From: Thiolinea disciformis DSM 14473
GTDB taxonomy: Bacteria; Pseudomonadota; Gammaproteobacteria; Thiotrichales; Thiotrichaceae
Length of the DNA stretch: 62,409 nt
Assembly: GCF_000371925.1 (NCBI RefSeq)
Contig: NZ_AQVE01000025.1
Coordinates: forward strand, 1-62,409
Direction of reading: 5' to 3'
Shown: in pieces, positions 16,043-23,662 of the stretch
Position numbering within the stretch: the stretch's first letter is position 1
Layout: each line of letters starts with the position of its first letter
The notes under the pieces: generated by a model
Databases searched by the model: none
The model's input: the letters and a program-made list of their open reading frames with translations, nothing else
What the model was told of the DNA's origin: nothing
Program-made: the position numbers and the translations under genes

Positions 16043-17092
16043 TTACGCCCACTCACCAGCAGAAGTCTTTAATTGAATGGCACCGGCACGCATACCACCC
16101 ACTTTGCCGTAATCTTCCACCACATAGGCATCATTACTACTCAGAAACTCTTCAACCCGATCCCGTTTTGGATTATCAATAATGGCACGGCGCGTGCTGC
16201 CCTCTTGAGAGTACAGGCTCAGATTATCGTAAGAGGTCACTAATAAGCCGCGTGTAGGGAAAAACGGCACGGTAATGGTCGGTAAACCTGCCACCGCCTC
16301 ACGCGCAAACCATGTTTCTAAGGCCAGACGTTCAGTCGCGGGGCGGTTTTCGTTATACAGGGTCAGGCCGTGATTCACCCACAGTTCACGCCCTAAAATC
16401 AGTACTAAGTCGCCCGATTCTTGATGCCATGGGTCAATCAAGTTACTGACAATATCGAATACCAGTGCGTCAAGGGTCTGATAGTGCCCGCCTTCGCCAA
16501 GGCGGAAGGTATCGGTGGATGCCTCACCATCCGAGCTATAGCCCATTAAGTGCGCTGGCGCATAGCGGCGAATCTTCTCAAGCCAGCCGATATTCACATC
16601 TTGCAATAACGGATACGTGGCACGATCCGTTTCTTTAGCCGCCTCGACTCCATTCCAGCCGATCATCAGGCGATCCAATGCGATACGTTTGATGAAGGCA
16701 TTGGTGTAACGAGTACGAAATTCACCTTCCGCTAGATGTGACCAGCTATCCATGACAGCATAGCTAATGAAGGTATCAAAATTGGTTTGCACACAAGCAT
16801 AATCATCGGCATCTAGCACCCCGACATAGCTAGGTTCACGTTCTTTGGTATTGGTATCGGTACGGCTGGCCACTGGTGAGCCTACCCCCAAGCCTAGTTT
16901 TTGCCCCTGTTGGGCACTCACTGACACTAGATTGATATGTTTCAGGAAAGCCGAGCTTTCTTGAGTACGTTCCACCAAGCGCTGGACTAATTCAGGGGCA
17001 ATCGCGAATTTCTTTTCAGGATTATCGACGTGGTTGTATTGGCGTACTGCGGCCAACACCTTGTTAAATTGGAGACGAGTTTGAGGACGCAT
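16043..17092 (-). CDS. P2 gpN-type major capsid protein
   Basis: 349 aa against about 357 in P2, colinear throughout: MRPQTRLQFNKVL start, TQESSAFLKHINLVSV, QKLGLGVGSPVASRTDT, GWNGVEAAKETDR, PLLQDVNIGWLEKIR, DALVFDIVSNLIDPW and a VVEDYGKVGGMRAGAI end. This HK97-fold protein builds the icosahedral shell. The full, uninterrupted frame suggests function. It sits 9 bp downstream of the scaffold-protease gene. Confidence 0.93.
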   Translation of the reverse strand: MRPQTRLQFNKVLAAVRQYNHVDNPEKKFAIAPELVQRLVERTQESSAFLKHINLVSVSAQQGQKLGLGVGSPVASRTDTNTKEREPSYVGVLDADDYACVQTNFDTFISYAVMDSWSHLAEGEFRTRYTNAFIKRIALDRLMIGWNGVEAAKETDRATYPLLQDVNIGWLEKIRRYAPAHLMGYSSDGEASTDTFRLGEGGHYQTLDALVFDIVSNLIDPWHQESGDLVLILGRELWVNHGLTLYNENRPATERLALETWFAREAVAGLPTITVPFFPTRGLLVTSYDNLSLYSQEGSTRRAIIDNPKRDRVEEFLSSNDAYVVEDYGKVGGMRAGAIQLKTSAGEWA

Positions 17093-17101
17093 AATTATTT
17101 C

Positions 17102-17626
17102 TCAGCAAAATTCTAATGAGGATGGATGACGTGGAGTCGTTGGCGTATCGACCGCCGACCATTCCACCGGACTTGAAAACCAATGATTGGCACGCGTGGG
17201 CTGGGTAGAGAATTTCAATACTTCAGTGCCAAGACTGGCAGGTGAATCAGTGACGCCTAAACCGACTAAATAAGCCTCACCACTACGGGCGAAATCGGGA
17301 TCAAGTTCAATGGATAGATGGGTTTTCTGACCACGACGTACTAAGCTGATCAGTTCTGGCAAGGGTGCTACTTGAACAAACAGTGCCATTTTTCCAGCTA
17401 ATGCACCGTTGGCTAAGCGTTCTGCCTTAGCACGCACTACATCACCGAGGGCATTAAATAAACTGTCACCGGTTACCCCGCGAATATGCTCTAACCAGAT
17501 GCGTGCACTATAACGGCTACGATCATAGTTATACCCCATCTGTTCGAGCTGCTGGCCTGTGAGGTTGCGCCCATCAATGGTCGAGCCTTCAACGGCGGCA
17601 CACAGCCAATCACTAACTAATTCCAT
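17102..17626 (-). CDS. P2 gpO-type capsid protease, lacking the scaffold domain
   Basis: 174 aa from the ATG at 17626 (AAGGA about 9 nt upstream). It aligns with the N-terminal protease of P2 gpO and keeps all three residues of the serine-protease triad: Asp in TIDGR, His in LEHIRG, Ser in HLSIEL. TDSPASLGTE is also conserved. P2 gpO is about 284 aa; here the protein stops at SSLEFC, where the internal scaffold helix would begin. Cleavage of capsid precursors is therefore plausible, but scaffolding must come from elsewhere. Confidence 0.88.
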   Translation of the reverse strand: MELVSDWLCAAVEGSTIDGRNLTGQQLEQMGYNYDRSRYSARIWLEHIRGVTGDSLFNALGDVVRAKAERLANGALAGKMALFVQVAPLPELISLVRRGQKTHLSIELDPDFARSGEAYLVGLGVTDSPASLGTEVLKFSTQPTRANHWFSSPVEWSAVDTPTTPRHPSSLEFC

Positions 17627-17863
17627 ACTGTAAATTCCTTGCTTCATCGTTTGGATGACACCCACGATGACAGAAGCCTCAAGGTTTACCTATGGCGGTC
17701 AGTTTGTTTGACGCTGAAACAAACTAGCGCTCACTTATCCGGTGAAGTACTAAGAAGTGCAGCTATGGAGCGGGCAACTAGCAGCAAGTACCGGCTAAAG
17801 GCACTAGGGATAGCCAAAATCGCGCTCCCCACCCCCTCGCGAGCTTTTTAAAATGCACCTTTT

Positions 17864-17961
17864 TTGTGCACAGTCACTAAAGCCCCCCCACCTGATGGGA
17901 CAAGGGCTTCAGGGGCATTCGGGCAACCATAAGATTGTGCAAATTTGTGCACTGTTGTGCA
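17864..17961 (-). promoter_or_regulatory. TTGTGCA motif cluster upstream of the capsid operon
   Basis: TTGTGCA occurs at 17935, 17945 and 17955, exactly 10 bp apart, and again at 17864. A helically phased triplet suggests co-operative protein binding on one DNA face. It lies about 240-335 bp upstream of the scaffold-protease start in a long gene-free stretch (17666-18142). A late-gene activator site is a reasonable guess; no activator of the Ogr/Delta family is visible in the element. Confidence 0.55.
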
Positions 17962-18014
17962 GTGGTGGCAAAAATATGGATTCAGAGCACATTCAGGCAT
18001 AACAAACAGACATG

Positions 18015-18042
18015 AAAAAGCCGGAGCATGGCCGGCTTTTTT
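18015..18042. terminator. Bidirectional terminator
   Basis: Hairpin AAAAAGCCGG / CCGGCTTTTT with a short loop and A/T runs on both sides. It separates the capsid promoter region from the small plus-strand gene to the right. Confidence 0.8.
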
Positions 18043-18142
18043 AATGAGTGAAACCTATCAAGGTTGGACTTAAAACGGCCTATCAATGCAGTACGTTGTA
18101 GGCAATTGTATTTTTTAGCCTCAGTAGAATTGAGGCAATACC

Positions 18143-18268
18143 ATGAAAAAAACCAACACAATCATAAAGTTGATTAAAGCTACTATTACCCATGCAGCAA
18201 CTTTATGGGCAATCAAACAATTGATACGAGCCGTGATTTATCAGGTAGTGGAGTGGATAACCAAATAG
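18143..18268 (+). CDS. 41-aa amphipathic peptide between two terminators
   Basis: The ATG is preceded by GAGG at 7 nt. The product is a basic, amphipathic or membrane helix (NTIIKLIKATITHAATLWAIKQLIRAVIYQ). It is the only convincing plus-strand gene in the satellite and is flanked by hairpin terminators at 18015-18042 and 18295-18316, which argues for its own transcription unit. Size and character recall toxic or helper-interfering peptides; no family is recognised. Confidence 0.6.
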   Translation: MKKTNTIIKLIKATITHAATLWAIKQLIRAVIYQVVEWITK

Positions 18269-18294
18269 CTCAATATGGGTGGTAAAAATTAAAA

Positions 18295-18316
18295 AAAACC
18301 GGACATGCGCCGGTTT
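18295..18316. terminator. Terminator between the small gene and hicB
   Basis: Hairpin AAAACCGG / CCGGTTT with an A-rich left flank, 27 bp past the stop of the 41-aa gene. It gives a T run on the minus strand, so it probably ends the hicAB transcript coming from the right. Confidence 0.7.
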
Positions 18317-18364
18317 CCGAGGTTTTGCTCGAAATCACGCCATCCCTCATAAATAAAACTATCC

Positions 18365-18700
18365 TCACAAACTAGGCACAGCATTACTTAACGCATGACG
18401 CACAAAGTCATTTAAACTGATTCCCATTTCTTTGGCCTTGAGTGCGGCAGCTAAATGGAGATCATGCCCAATGCGCACATTAAAGCTACCTTTGCACGGG
18501 GTTTCTGGCTCATAGCCTTTGGCCGCACAGGTGGCTAGATAATCGTCGACCGCCTCCTCAAAGGCGACTTTTAGGGTACTAACCGTTTCACCTTCATAAG
18601 TCACTAAGGCAGAAATGAATTCTAATTTGCCAAATAACACCCCATCCTCAATAGAAGCATCAATACTACCTAAATAGCCTTTATATTCGAGCATTTTCAT
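18365..18700 (-). CDS. hicB: HicB-family antitoxin
   Basis: 111 aa. The N-terminal half is the degenerate RNase-H-like HicB fold (YKGYLGSIDASIEDGVLFGKLEFI...VTYEGETVSTLKVAFEEAVDDYL) and the C-terminus has a ribbon-helix-helix DNA-binding segment (GSFNVRIGHDLHLAAALKAKEMGISLNDFVRHAL). It neutralises HicA and represses the operon. It overlaps hicA by 4 bp with the toxin gene first, the common order. It lies in the satellite near the integrase. Confidence 0.9.
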   Translation of the reverse strand: MKMLEYKGYLGSIDASIEDGVLFGKLEFISALVTYEGETVSTLKVAFEEAVDDYLATCAAKGYEPETPCKGSFNVRIGHDLHLAAALKAKEMGISLNDFVRHALSNAVPSL

Positions 18701-18945
18701 AGCATACCGCCATTCTGTAGCTTTTCTCTGACTTGCCTAATCACATAAGCCTTTACTTCATTACTGGGATGCGGCTTATGCAGGTTTATTAAGTCGGTCG
18801 CATTGCCGTTATCAAATTTTACCCGTGAACCATCACCGGCTTCTTGGGTATAGCCTAGTTTTTTGAGTAGTGAACAAAGCTCTTTCCATGTCCACGTCGT
18901 ATCAGGATTCGCCATTTTTTCAAGCAGCTTTTCTAATTTAGTCAT
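18697..18945 (-). CDS. hicA: HicA-family mRNA interferase toxin
   Basis: 82 aa from the ATG at 18945. The dsRBD-like HicA fold is shown by WTWKELCSLLKKLGYTQEAGDGSRVKF and the active-site His in INLHKPHPSNEVKAYVIRQVREKL. HicA cleaves mRNA and halts growth until bound by HicB. As cargo of a satellite it may stabilise the element or act in phage exclusion. Confidence 0.9.
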   Translation of the reverse strand: MTKLEKLLEKMANPDTTWTWKELCSLLKKLGYTQEAGDGSRVKFDNGNATDLINLHKPHPSNEVKAYVIRQVREKLQNGGML

Positions 18946-19009
18946 ACACAATCGAATCTCTGATCCTCATAGGATGGTGCAACTAATTATAGTTGCATTT
19001 TTGCTTTAT

Positions 19010-19519
19010 TCAATGCTTGCTGCCACTTGGTTTTTGCAACCACTGCCCTGCCAAATCAACTTGATGCGGTGTAATAGTATCCATCGCCTCGCAACCATCT
19101 AAGTTGTACCGTGCACCACCCGCTTGCAGCGCTGCTAAATAGCGTCCATGCCGTGTGTGCATTCTTAAAACCTTTTGCACCACCTTTTTAGATGCACCAG
19201 CAAAATGTTCCGCATTCACCAACTGATAAATGGCTTTATCTATCCCAATCGCTAAAGGTTGAAAGTTTGCCCAAACGGGAAAAGCATTCAACCGCTCATT
19301 CAGTGCCTGTGCCTTGAGATCACTGGGCGGTGTAGTAGGTTTCTTGGTGGGTTTACGAGCTGGTTTCTTCTTGGCTGTACTGGGTTTGTGTGGTTTAGCG
19401 GCCTGCTGTGGCTCACGCTTAATAATGCGCTTCCCTTTTAAGCTACTGGCCGTGACTGAAGCACCAACCGCTACACCAGGTCGCTTGAGGGTAAGGGTTT
19501 TCTTTGGGGTATCCGCCAT
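19010..19519 (-). CDS. ProQ/FinO-domain RNA chaperone
   Basis: 169 aa. A Lys/Pro-rich basic N-terminus (about 1-70) precedes a ProQ/FinO domain (ALNERLNAFPVWANFQPLAIGIDKAIYQLV ... VLRMHTRHGRYLAALQAGGARYNLDG). FinO-type proteins bind terminator hairpins of small RNAs and promote RNA pairing, for example in plasmid copy control. The gene lies between hicAB and the integrase, so it may serve an RNA-based switch in the satellite; that is inference. Confidence 0.9.
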   Translation of the reverse strand: MADTPKKTLTLKRPGVAVGASVTASSLKGKRIIKREPQQAAKPHKPSTAKKKPARKPTKKPTTPPSDLKAQALNERLNAFPVWANFQPLAIGIDKAIYQLVNAEHFAGASKKVVQKVLRMHTRHGRYLAALQAGGARYNLDGCEAMDTITPHQVDLAGQWLQKPSGSKH

Positions 19520-19599
19520 CGTTTCGTACTCACAAGATTTGAGATTTCCCGCCGCATCACGACGGCGGTGTATTCATTACCAGTATAACAGACCAAAAC

Positions 19600-20859
19600 C
19601 TAAGCTTTGGCTTTGAAGGGAATCACTTGGCCACCAGTTTTCAAAGCATCCAAATAATCAGCCCACGCTTGCAGCATTTCCCGTCTTTCGTCGAGATACT
19701 GTGCTCTATTGTAGGCATCTCTCACGCGGTTTTTTTCCTTATGCGCCAATTGGCGCTCAATAGCGTCAGGATTCCACCGACTCATTTCATTTAACATTGT
19801 AGAAGCCATGCTTCTAAATCCGTGTGCTGTCATTTGCCCTTTAAAGCCCATGCGGTGCAATGCCTTGGATACCGTTTCTTTACTCATAGACCGATGATTA
19901 CCCATTCGTCCAGCCGCTGGAAAAATATGAGGCTGATGCCCTGTTAAGGGTTTTAACTCCTCGAAAATATCTATGGCTTGGCGTGGTAAAGGAATGACAT
20001 GCTTATGCTGATTAGCTTGCTTAATTTTCGTATCTGCTTTCATGCGCCTAACTTCGATAGTCCATAAACCAGACGCTAAATCTATCTCAGACCACAAACC
20101 ACCAATTAACTCCGAAGGCCGCAACATCACCAAGGCAGATAATTTCAAAGCACATTGAGTGACAAATGAACCCGAATAATGATCAATAGCACGCATCAGC
20201 CGCCCTACTTCATGCGGCTCGGTGATAGCCGGAAAATGTACCAACTCGCCATTTCGTGAAAATAAGCCTTTTAAGCTAGCGGTTGGCTCGTGTTCTGCTA
20301 ACTCATTGGCGATTGCATAGCGAAAAACTTGTCCTATCGACTGTAAAACGCGCATGTGTGCATCATGTTCTACGCGACGTTGGATCCGCTCAATAATCGG
20401 CGTGATTTCCATAGGACGAATCTCATGAATAGGCCGCTTCCCTAGGTAAGGAAAAACATCCCGTTTTAAGTAACTAATAGTACGTTTGCGGTGTGACTCA
20501 GATTTTGTAGATAAATGTTTAATAAACCATTCACGTGCTACGTTCTCAAAACTATTAGCCACTTGATCCGCTTGGCTTTTCTTGGCTTGTTTCTTAAAAG
20601 CACAAGGGTCAATGCCTCTAGCTAACAAAGCTCTAGCCTCTTCATGGCGCTCTCTGGCCAATTTCAAAGTAATTTCTGGATAACGACCAATAGACAGCGT
20701 CTTCATAACCCCCTGAAAACGGAAGTTATAGCGCCAATATTTACCCACTCGATTGACATGAAGATAGAGACCGCCGCCATCAGAATAATTGGCTGGGGAG
20801 TTGTCCGGCTTAGGAGTAGCGGCCTTTTTGATGAAGGAATCTGTTAACTCTCGTTTCAT
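19600..20859 (-). CDS. P4-type tyrosine integrase
   Basis: 419 aa from the ATG at 20859; a longer frame to 20946 lacks typical N-terminal sequence. The N-terminal DUF4102 arm-binding region (LTDSFIKKAATP ... YSDGGGLYLHV ... KTLSIGRYPEITL) is characteristic of P4/CP4 integrases. The catalytic domain has Arg in MLRPSELIGG, the box HGFRSMASTML, QLAHKEKN and a Tyr in RDAYNRAQY. These enzymes insert at tRNA 3' ends; the gene lies about 165 bp from tRNA-Ser. Confidence 0.95.
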   Translation of the reverse strand: MKRELTDSFIKKAATPKPDNSPANYSDGGGLYLHVNRVGKYWRYNFRFQGVMKTLSIGRYPEITLKLARERHEEARALLARGIDPCAFKKQAKKSQADQVANSFENVAREWFIKHLSTKSESHRKRTISYLKRDVFPYLGKRPIHEIRPMEITPIIERIQRRVEHDAHMRVLQSIGQVFRYAIANELAEHEPTASLKGLFSRNGELVHFPAITEPHEVGRLMRAIDHYSGSFVTQCALKLSALVMLRPSELIGGLWSEIDLASGLWTIEVRRMKADTKIKQANQHKHVIPLPRQAIDIFEELKPLTGHQPHIFPAAGRMGNHRSMSKETVSKALHRMGFKGQMTAHGFRSMASTMLNEMSRWNPDAIERQLAHKEKNRVRDAYNRAQYLDERREMLQAWADYLDALKTGGQVIPFKAKA

Positions 20860-20956
20860 AATGTTTGTATCTGCATCCTGTATATGACGAACTACAAACA
20901 GTAATACAAACATTTTTCTGGGATACCTTGGCACACGGTGGAACACCCTGAAACAA

Positions 20957-20992
20957 AAAAGCCCTTACAAGTGGCTACTTATAAGGGCTTTT
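20957..20992. terminator. Terminator between integrase and tRNA-Ser
   Basis: Arms AAAAGCCCTTA and TAAGGGCTTTT enclose a 14-nt loop. It lies between the integrase start and the tRNA 3' end, so it can end the tRNA transcript before it enters the satellite. Confidence 0.75.
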
Positions 20993-21023
20993 GGTACTTC
21001 ATGGCACACCATGAAACAGTATT

Positions 21024-21046
21024 TTGGCGGAGAGCGAGGGATTCGA
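21024..21046. repeat. att site, tRNA copy (attR) of the satellite
   Basis: Identical over 23 bp to 7423-7445 and covers the CCA tail, discriminator, acceptor strand and T-arm side of tRNA-Ser. Insertion here keeps the tRNA intact. Confidence 0.88.
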
Positions 21047-21112
21047 ACCCCCGGAAGGTTGCCCTTCAACGGTTTTCAAGACCGCCGCTTTCGACCGCTC
21101 AGCCAGCTCTCC
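21025..21112 (-). tRNA. tRNA-Ser(UGA)
   Basis: 88 nt including an encoded CCA. Acceptor arms GGAGAGC and GCTCTCC pair, the T-loop GGTTCGAATC is standard, a long variable arm is present as in class II tRNAs, and the anticodon loop CTTGAAA gives UGA. The 3' end is the attachment site of the satellite. Confidence 0.97.
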
Positions 21113-21201
21113 GAAGGTTGCGAATTTTAAGCAAAGCCTAGAAAAATTGCCACCCTTTTTTTACACTCACAGAAAAATTTTCTGCTTGCCCCGATAAATG
21201 G

Positions 21202-21945
21202 CTAGGGACGTAGCTTCCAGCCCCAAGGCAAGTCTGGTTGCTCATAGTTTTCGAGCACACGATCAGGATAATTGGTAAATACACCATCTACACCCATCGC
21301 GGCCATACGTTCTAAATCTGCTAGTTCATTGACCGTATAAACAAACACGCGCACCCCCCGCGCATGAGCATCCATCACGAACCGTTCATCAATGAACTCT
21401 AGCGATGGATTAACACTCACTGCTCCCAAGCTACTGCCAATTTTTGCATCATCCACCGGTAAGCCATACAGCAATACACTGACAGGAATACGGGCATCTA
21501 AGGCTTTTACTGCCTGAAGAGTGCGATGATTAAAGGAAGAAATCGTAAACTGCTCCAACTTCCATGGTGAGTCAGCTTGATTGACCAAGCTTTGTAAAAG
21601 CTTTACCACCGCTGGTGCTGTATCAGCACCTTTTAATTCAATATTTAAGCAAGCACGCCCTGCTATCGCATTGCATACTTCTAATAAAGTAGGAATACGT
21701 TCACCCTGACCCGCGTCCAGACTACGCAAATAGGCCAAATCATGATCCCATAAACGCCCTGAGCCATTAGTGGTACGATCCAATGTTTCGTCATGAATCA
21801 CGATCAATTCATCATCGACTTGGAATACATCAATCTCAATCGCAGGCGCTCCCATTTGTAGGGCTTTGCGGATTGACAATAAGGTATTCTCAGGGGCATG
21901 TCCCATGGCGCCACGATGGCCAATGCAGAGTAAAGTGGGTCGCAT
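21202..21945 (-). CDS. Glycerophosphodiester phosphodiesterase
   Basis: 247 aa GDPD TIM barrel. The catalytic start IGHRGAMGHAPENTL and the metal-binding IEIDVFQVDDELIVIHDETLDRTTNGSG are complete, with LNIELKG and a C-terminal VFTNYPD. It releases glycerol-3-phosphate from deacylated phospholipids. No signal peptide is visible, so it is a cytosolic UgpQ-like form. It starts directly at the end of the SH3-domain gene. Confidence 0.93.
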   Translation of the reverse strand: MRPTLLCIGHRGAMGHAPENTLLSIRKALQMGAPAIEIDVFQVDDELIVIHDETLDRTTNGSGRLWDHDLAYLRSLDAGQGERIPTLLEVCNAIAGRACLNIELKGADTAPAVVKLLQSLVNQADSPWKLEQFTISSFNHRTLQAVKALDARIPVSVLLYGLPVDDAKIGSSLGAVSVNPSLEFIDERFVMDAHARGVRVFVYTVNELADLERMAAMGVDGVFTNYPDRVLENYEQPDLPWGWKLRP

Positions 21946-22656
21946 TTAGTGAACTAACTCCAGTGAACAGCAGCCGGATACAACTTTTTGATTGCGAATC
22001 ACGGCAGTAATTGAATAAGGATAATTTTTATCAGACATACCATCACTACACGCTTCCACTTTTTGCATGAAAGCTGTCGTAGACATATTGTTACGTGTTC
22101 CGGCCACCACTGCAATCGATGTATTGTTAGCCGAGCGCTGACGGAAACTGACGGGGGCAGTATATTTTCCGCCCTCTAATACATCGACTGTCATGCGCTT
22201 CTCGCTAATACGCATCGACCAAAACGGCTCAGTGCCAGCACATTTGAGAATCGCATCTTTAGTCGGCTTTCGAGGGCTAGGTGCAGTCGTACCAGCTACG
22301 ACCAAATACCGCCGATTCACCCAACCCTGTATGCCACGCCATTGCACCTGTACCCAGGTTGACTGACCGACTTGGGTTTGCTTTCCCGTCCCGACCACTC
22401 CTGTACTTTGCTTAGGAATCGTTGTCACCACCCGACTGCTAGTACCAGGCGAGACACGTACATTTAAACGACTTTCTTCCCCCAAATTCACCACACTATA
22501 AGTCTTTTTAGCGGTATTGTTAATGCTGGCGCCACGCGCTACAGGACTCACACGAGTGCTGCTAGTACTCACCTCCCGTACACTTGCCGGTGCAGCGATA
22601 GTCGCTTGATTGATTAAAATAAGTGCAGCGATACACGCCCAAGTTTGAAGTTTCAT
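21946..22656 (-). CDS. Exported SH3b-domain protein
   Basis: 236 aa. N-terminal signal peptide (WACIAALILINQATIAA). An SH3b domain at about 55-120 (SRLNVRVSPGTSSRVVTTIPK ... WVQVQWRGIQGWVNRRYLV) is followed by a C-terminal domain with CAGTEPFWSMRIS, like the COG3650 periplasmic family. SH3b domains usually bind peptidoglycan. Its stop abuts the phosphodiesterase start, suggesting one transcript. Confidence 0.8.
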   Translation of the reverse strand: MKLQTWACIAALILINQATIAAPASVREVSTSSTRVSPVARGASINNTAKKTYSVVNLGEESRLNVRVSPGTSSRVVTTIPKQSTGVVGTGKQTQVGQSTWVQVQWRGIQGWVNRRYLVVAGTTAPSPRKPTKDAILKCAGTEPFWSMRISEKRMTVDVLEGGKYTAPVSFRQRSANNTSIAVVAGTRNNMSTTAFMQKVEACSDGMSDKNYPYSITAVIRNQKVVSGCCSLELVH

Positions 22657-22855
22657 AACTACCCCGAATGTTGTTTAACTTAGTCAAACCGAGTGTAGTC
22701 AACTTTTGGTGGCGCACTGGCCTAGATCAGCAAGATGCTCAAAAATTAATCTATTAAAAATCAGACGATTAAACCTAACACATCGAAATTAGATGAACTT
22801 TTTTGACAAATAAATCGACAAGTTTCACAGTTAAATTCAGCAGATTGGGGATAGT

Positions 22856-23137
22856 ATGGGCTTCAACTTCATCGAGCGTTTAGTCATTGTTTTGACTCAC
22901 TCTTGGAAAGCGCAAATGGCTGCGCTAATTACATTAGCCGCAACATTAGGATCATTTTTGGTTGTGCAACATGCCACTTTTACCTTGGCACAATCGACCT
23001 TAGCTAGTGAAGTAGCATTAACCGCACATGCTTTTCACGCCGAATGGCTAGCCGCCGGTTTAGTCTTATTTGGCATGTTATTAAGCCTAGGCGAATTATT
23101 CCAGCACGAATGGCGTAGGATTTATGACCAGTTCTAA
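22856..23137 (+). CDS. Small inner-membrane protein
   Basis: 93 aa with two hydrophobic helices (about 18-45 and 64-80). No recognised family. It stands alone, followed by a strong terminator, so it forms a single-gene unit. Confidence 0.7.
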   Translation: MGFNFIERLVIVLTHSWKAQMAALITLAATLGSFLVVQHATFTLAQSTLASEVALTAHAFHAEWLAAGLVLFGMLLSLGELFQHEWRRIYDQF

Positions 23138-23157
23138 TACCGGTTTCAGCACTTGCA

Positions 23158-23184
23158 AAGGCACTGCTCACAGTGCCTTTTTTT
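23158..23184 (+). terminator. Rho-independent terminator
   Basis: Hairpin AAAGGCACTG / CAGTGCCTTT with a 4-nt loop followed by a T run. It ends the transcript of the small membrane-protein gene. Confidence 0.88.
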
Positions 23185-23187
23185 AGA

Positions 23188-23499
23188 CTAAAGCCGTAAA
23201 TCGAACACGAAAATACCCGCCAAGCCACCTTCACTCGCCGCCACTAAACGTGCTCCCGCTTTTTTATGATCGGCATTGGCTTGGTAACTAGCCAATGCCG
23301 CTTCATCCGCGAAATCAATAATAAAGCCACCGTTATAACCCTTATCCATACCAAGCTCATCCGTGCTATTAGCACCCGCCACAAAACCTAACCAACCTTG
23401 AATTTGCCCTTCTACTGCCCTCAGGTCAGCATAAATCGCTTCACGCTCAGCTAACGAAACATCCTCACGAAACTGCATAAACACACAATGTTTAATCAT
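23188..23499 (-). CDS. Dabb (stress-responsive alpha-beta barrel) protein
   Basis: 103 aa from the ATG at 23499. The Dabb signature is present: IKHCVFMQFREDVSLAEREAI start and an HKKAGARL helix near the end. These small dimeric ferredoxin-like proteins have varied or unknown substrates. It is convergent with the gene upstream. Confidence 0.85.
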   Translation of the reverse strand: MIKHCVFMQFREDVSLAEREAIYADLRAVEGQIQGWLGFVAGANSTDELGMDKGYNGGFIIDFADEAALASYQANADHKKAGARLVAASEGGLAGIFVFDLRL

Positions 23500-23662
23500 A
23501 ATCTTAGCCGCTAAGCCTCTTTGGTAAATCAACTGCCAGTTATACGAAAAATTTCAACCTTAATCACGACAAGATTTGTTTAGGCTAAAAAATCATGCTT
23601 AAGCTGACCAGAAAGATCTTCCATAAATTCACCATCAAGGCTTGTTAAGCAAGGATTTTTAT

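Larger units (their letters stand above)
7423..21046. mobile_element. Integrated P4-like satellite with its own P2-type capsid genes
   Basis: Bounded by 23-bp direct repeats identical to the 3' end of tRNA-Ser(UGA). The integrase gene lies next to the tRNA end and a primase-helicase plus iteron origin lie at the other end, as in P4-family satellites. Between them are ProQ/FinO, HicAB, scaffold protease, major capsid protein, small terminase and many small genes, almost all on the minus strand. No portal, large terminase, tail or lysis gene is visible. Inference: a helper-dependent, capsid-forming satellite. Confidence 0.82.

Noticed and set aside
17639-17851. Plus-strand frame in the capsid promoter region ending in a plausible basic tail.
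   Set aside because: It begins inside the scaffold-protease gene, lacks a ribosome site and crosses the region expected to hold the capsid promoter.
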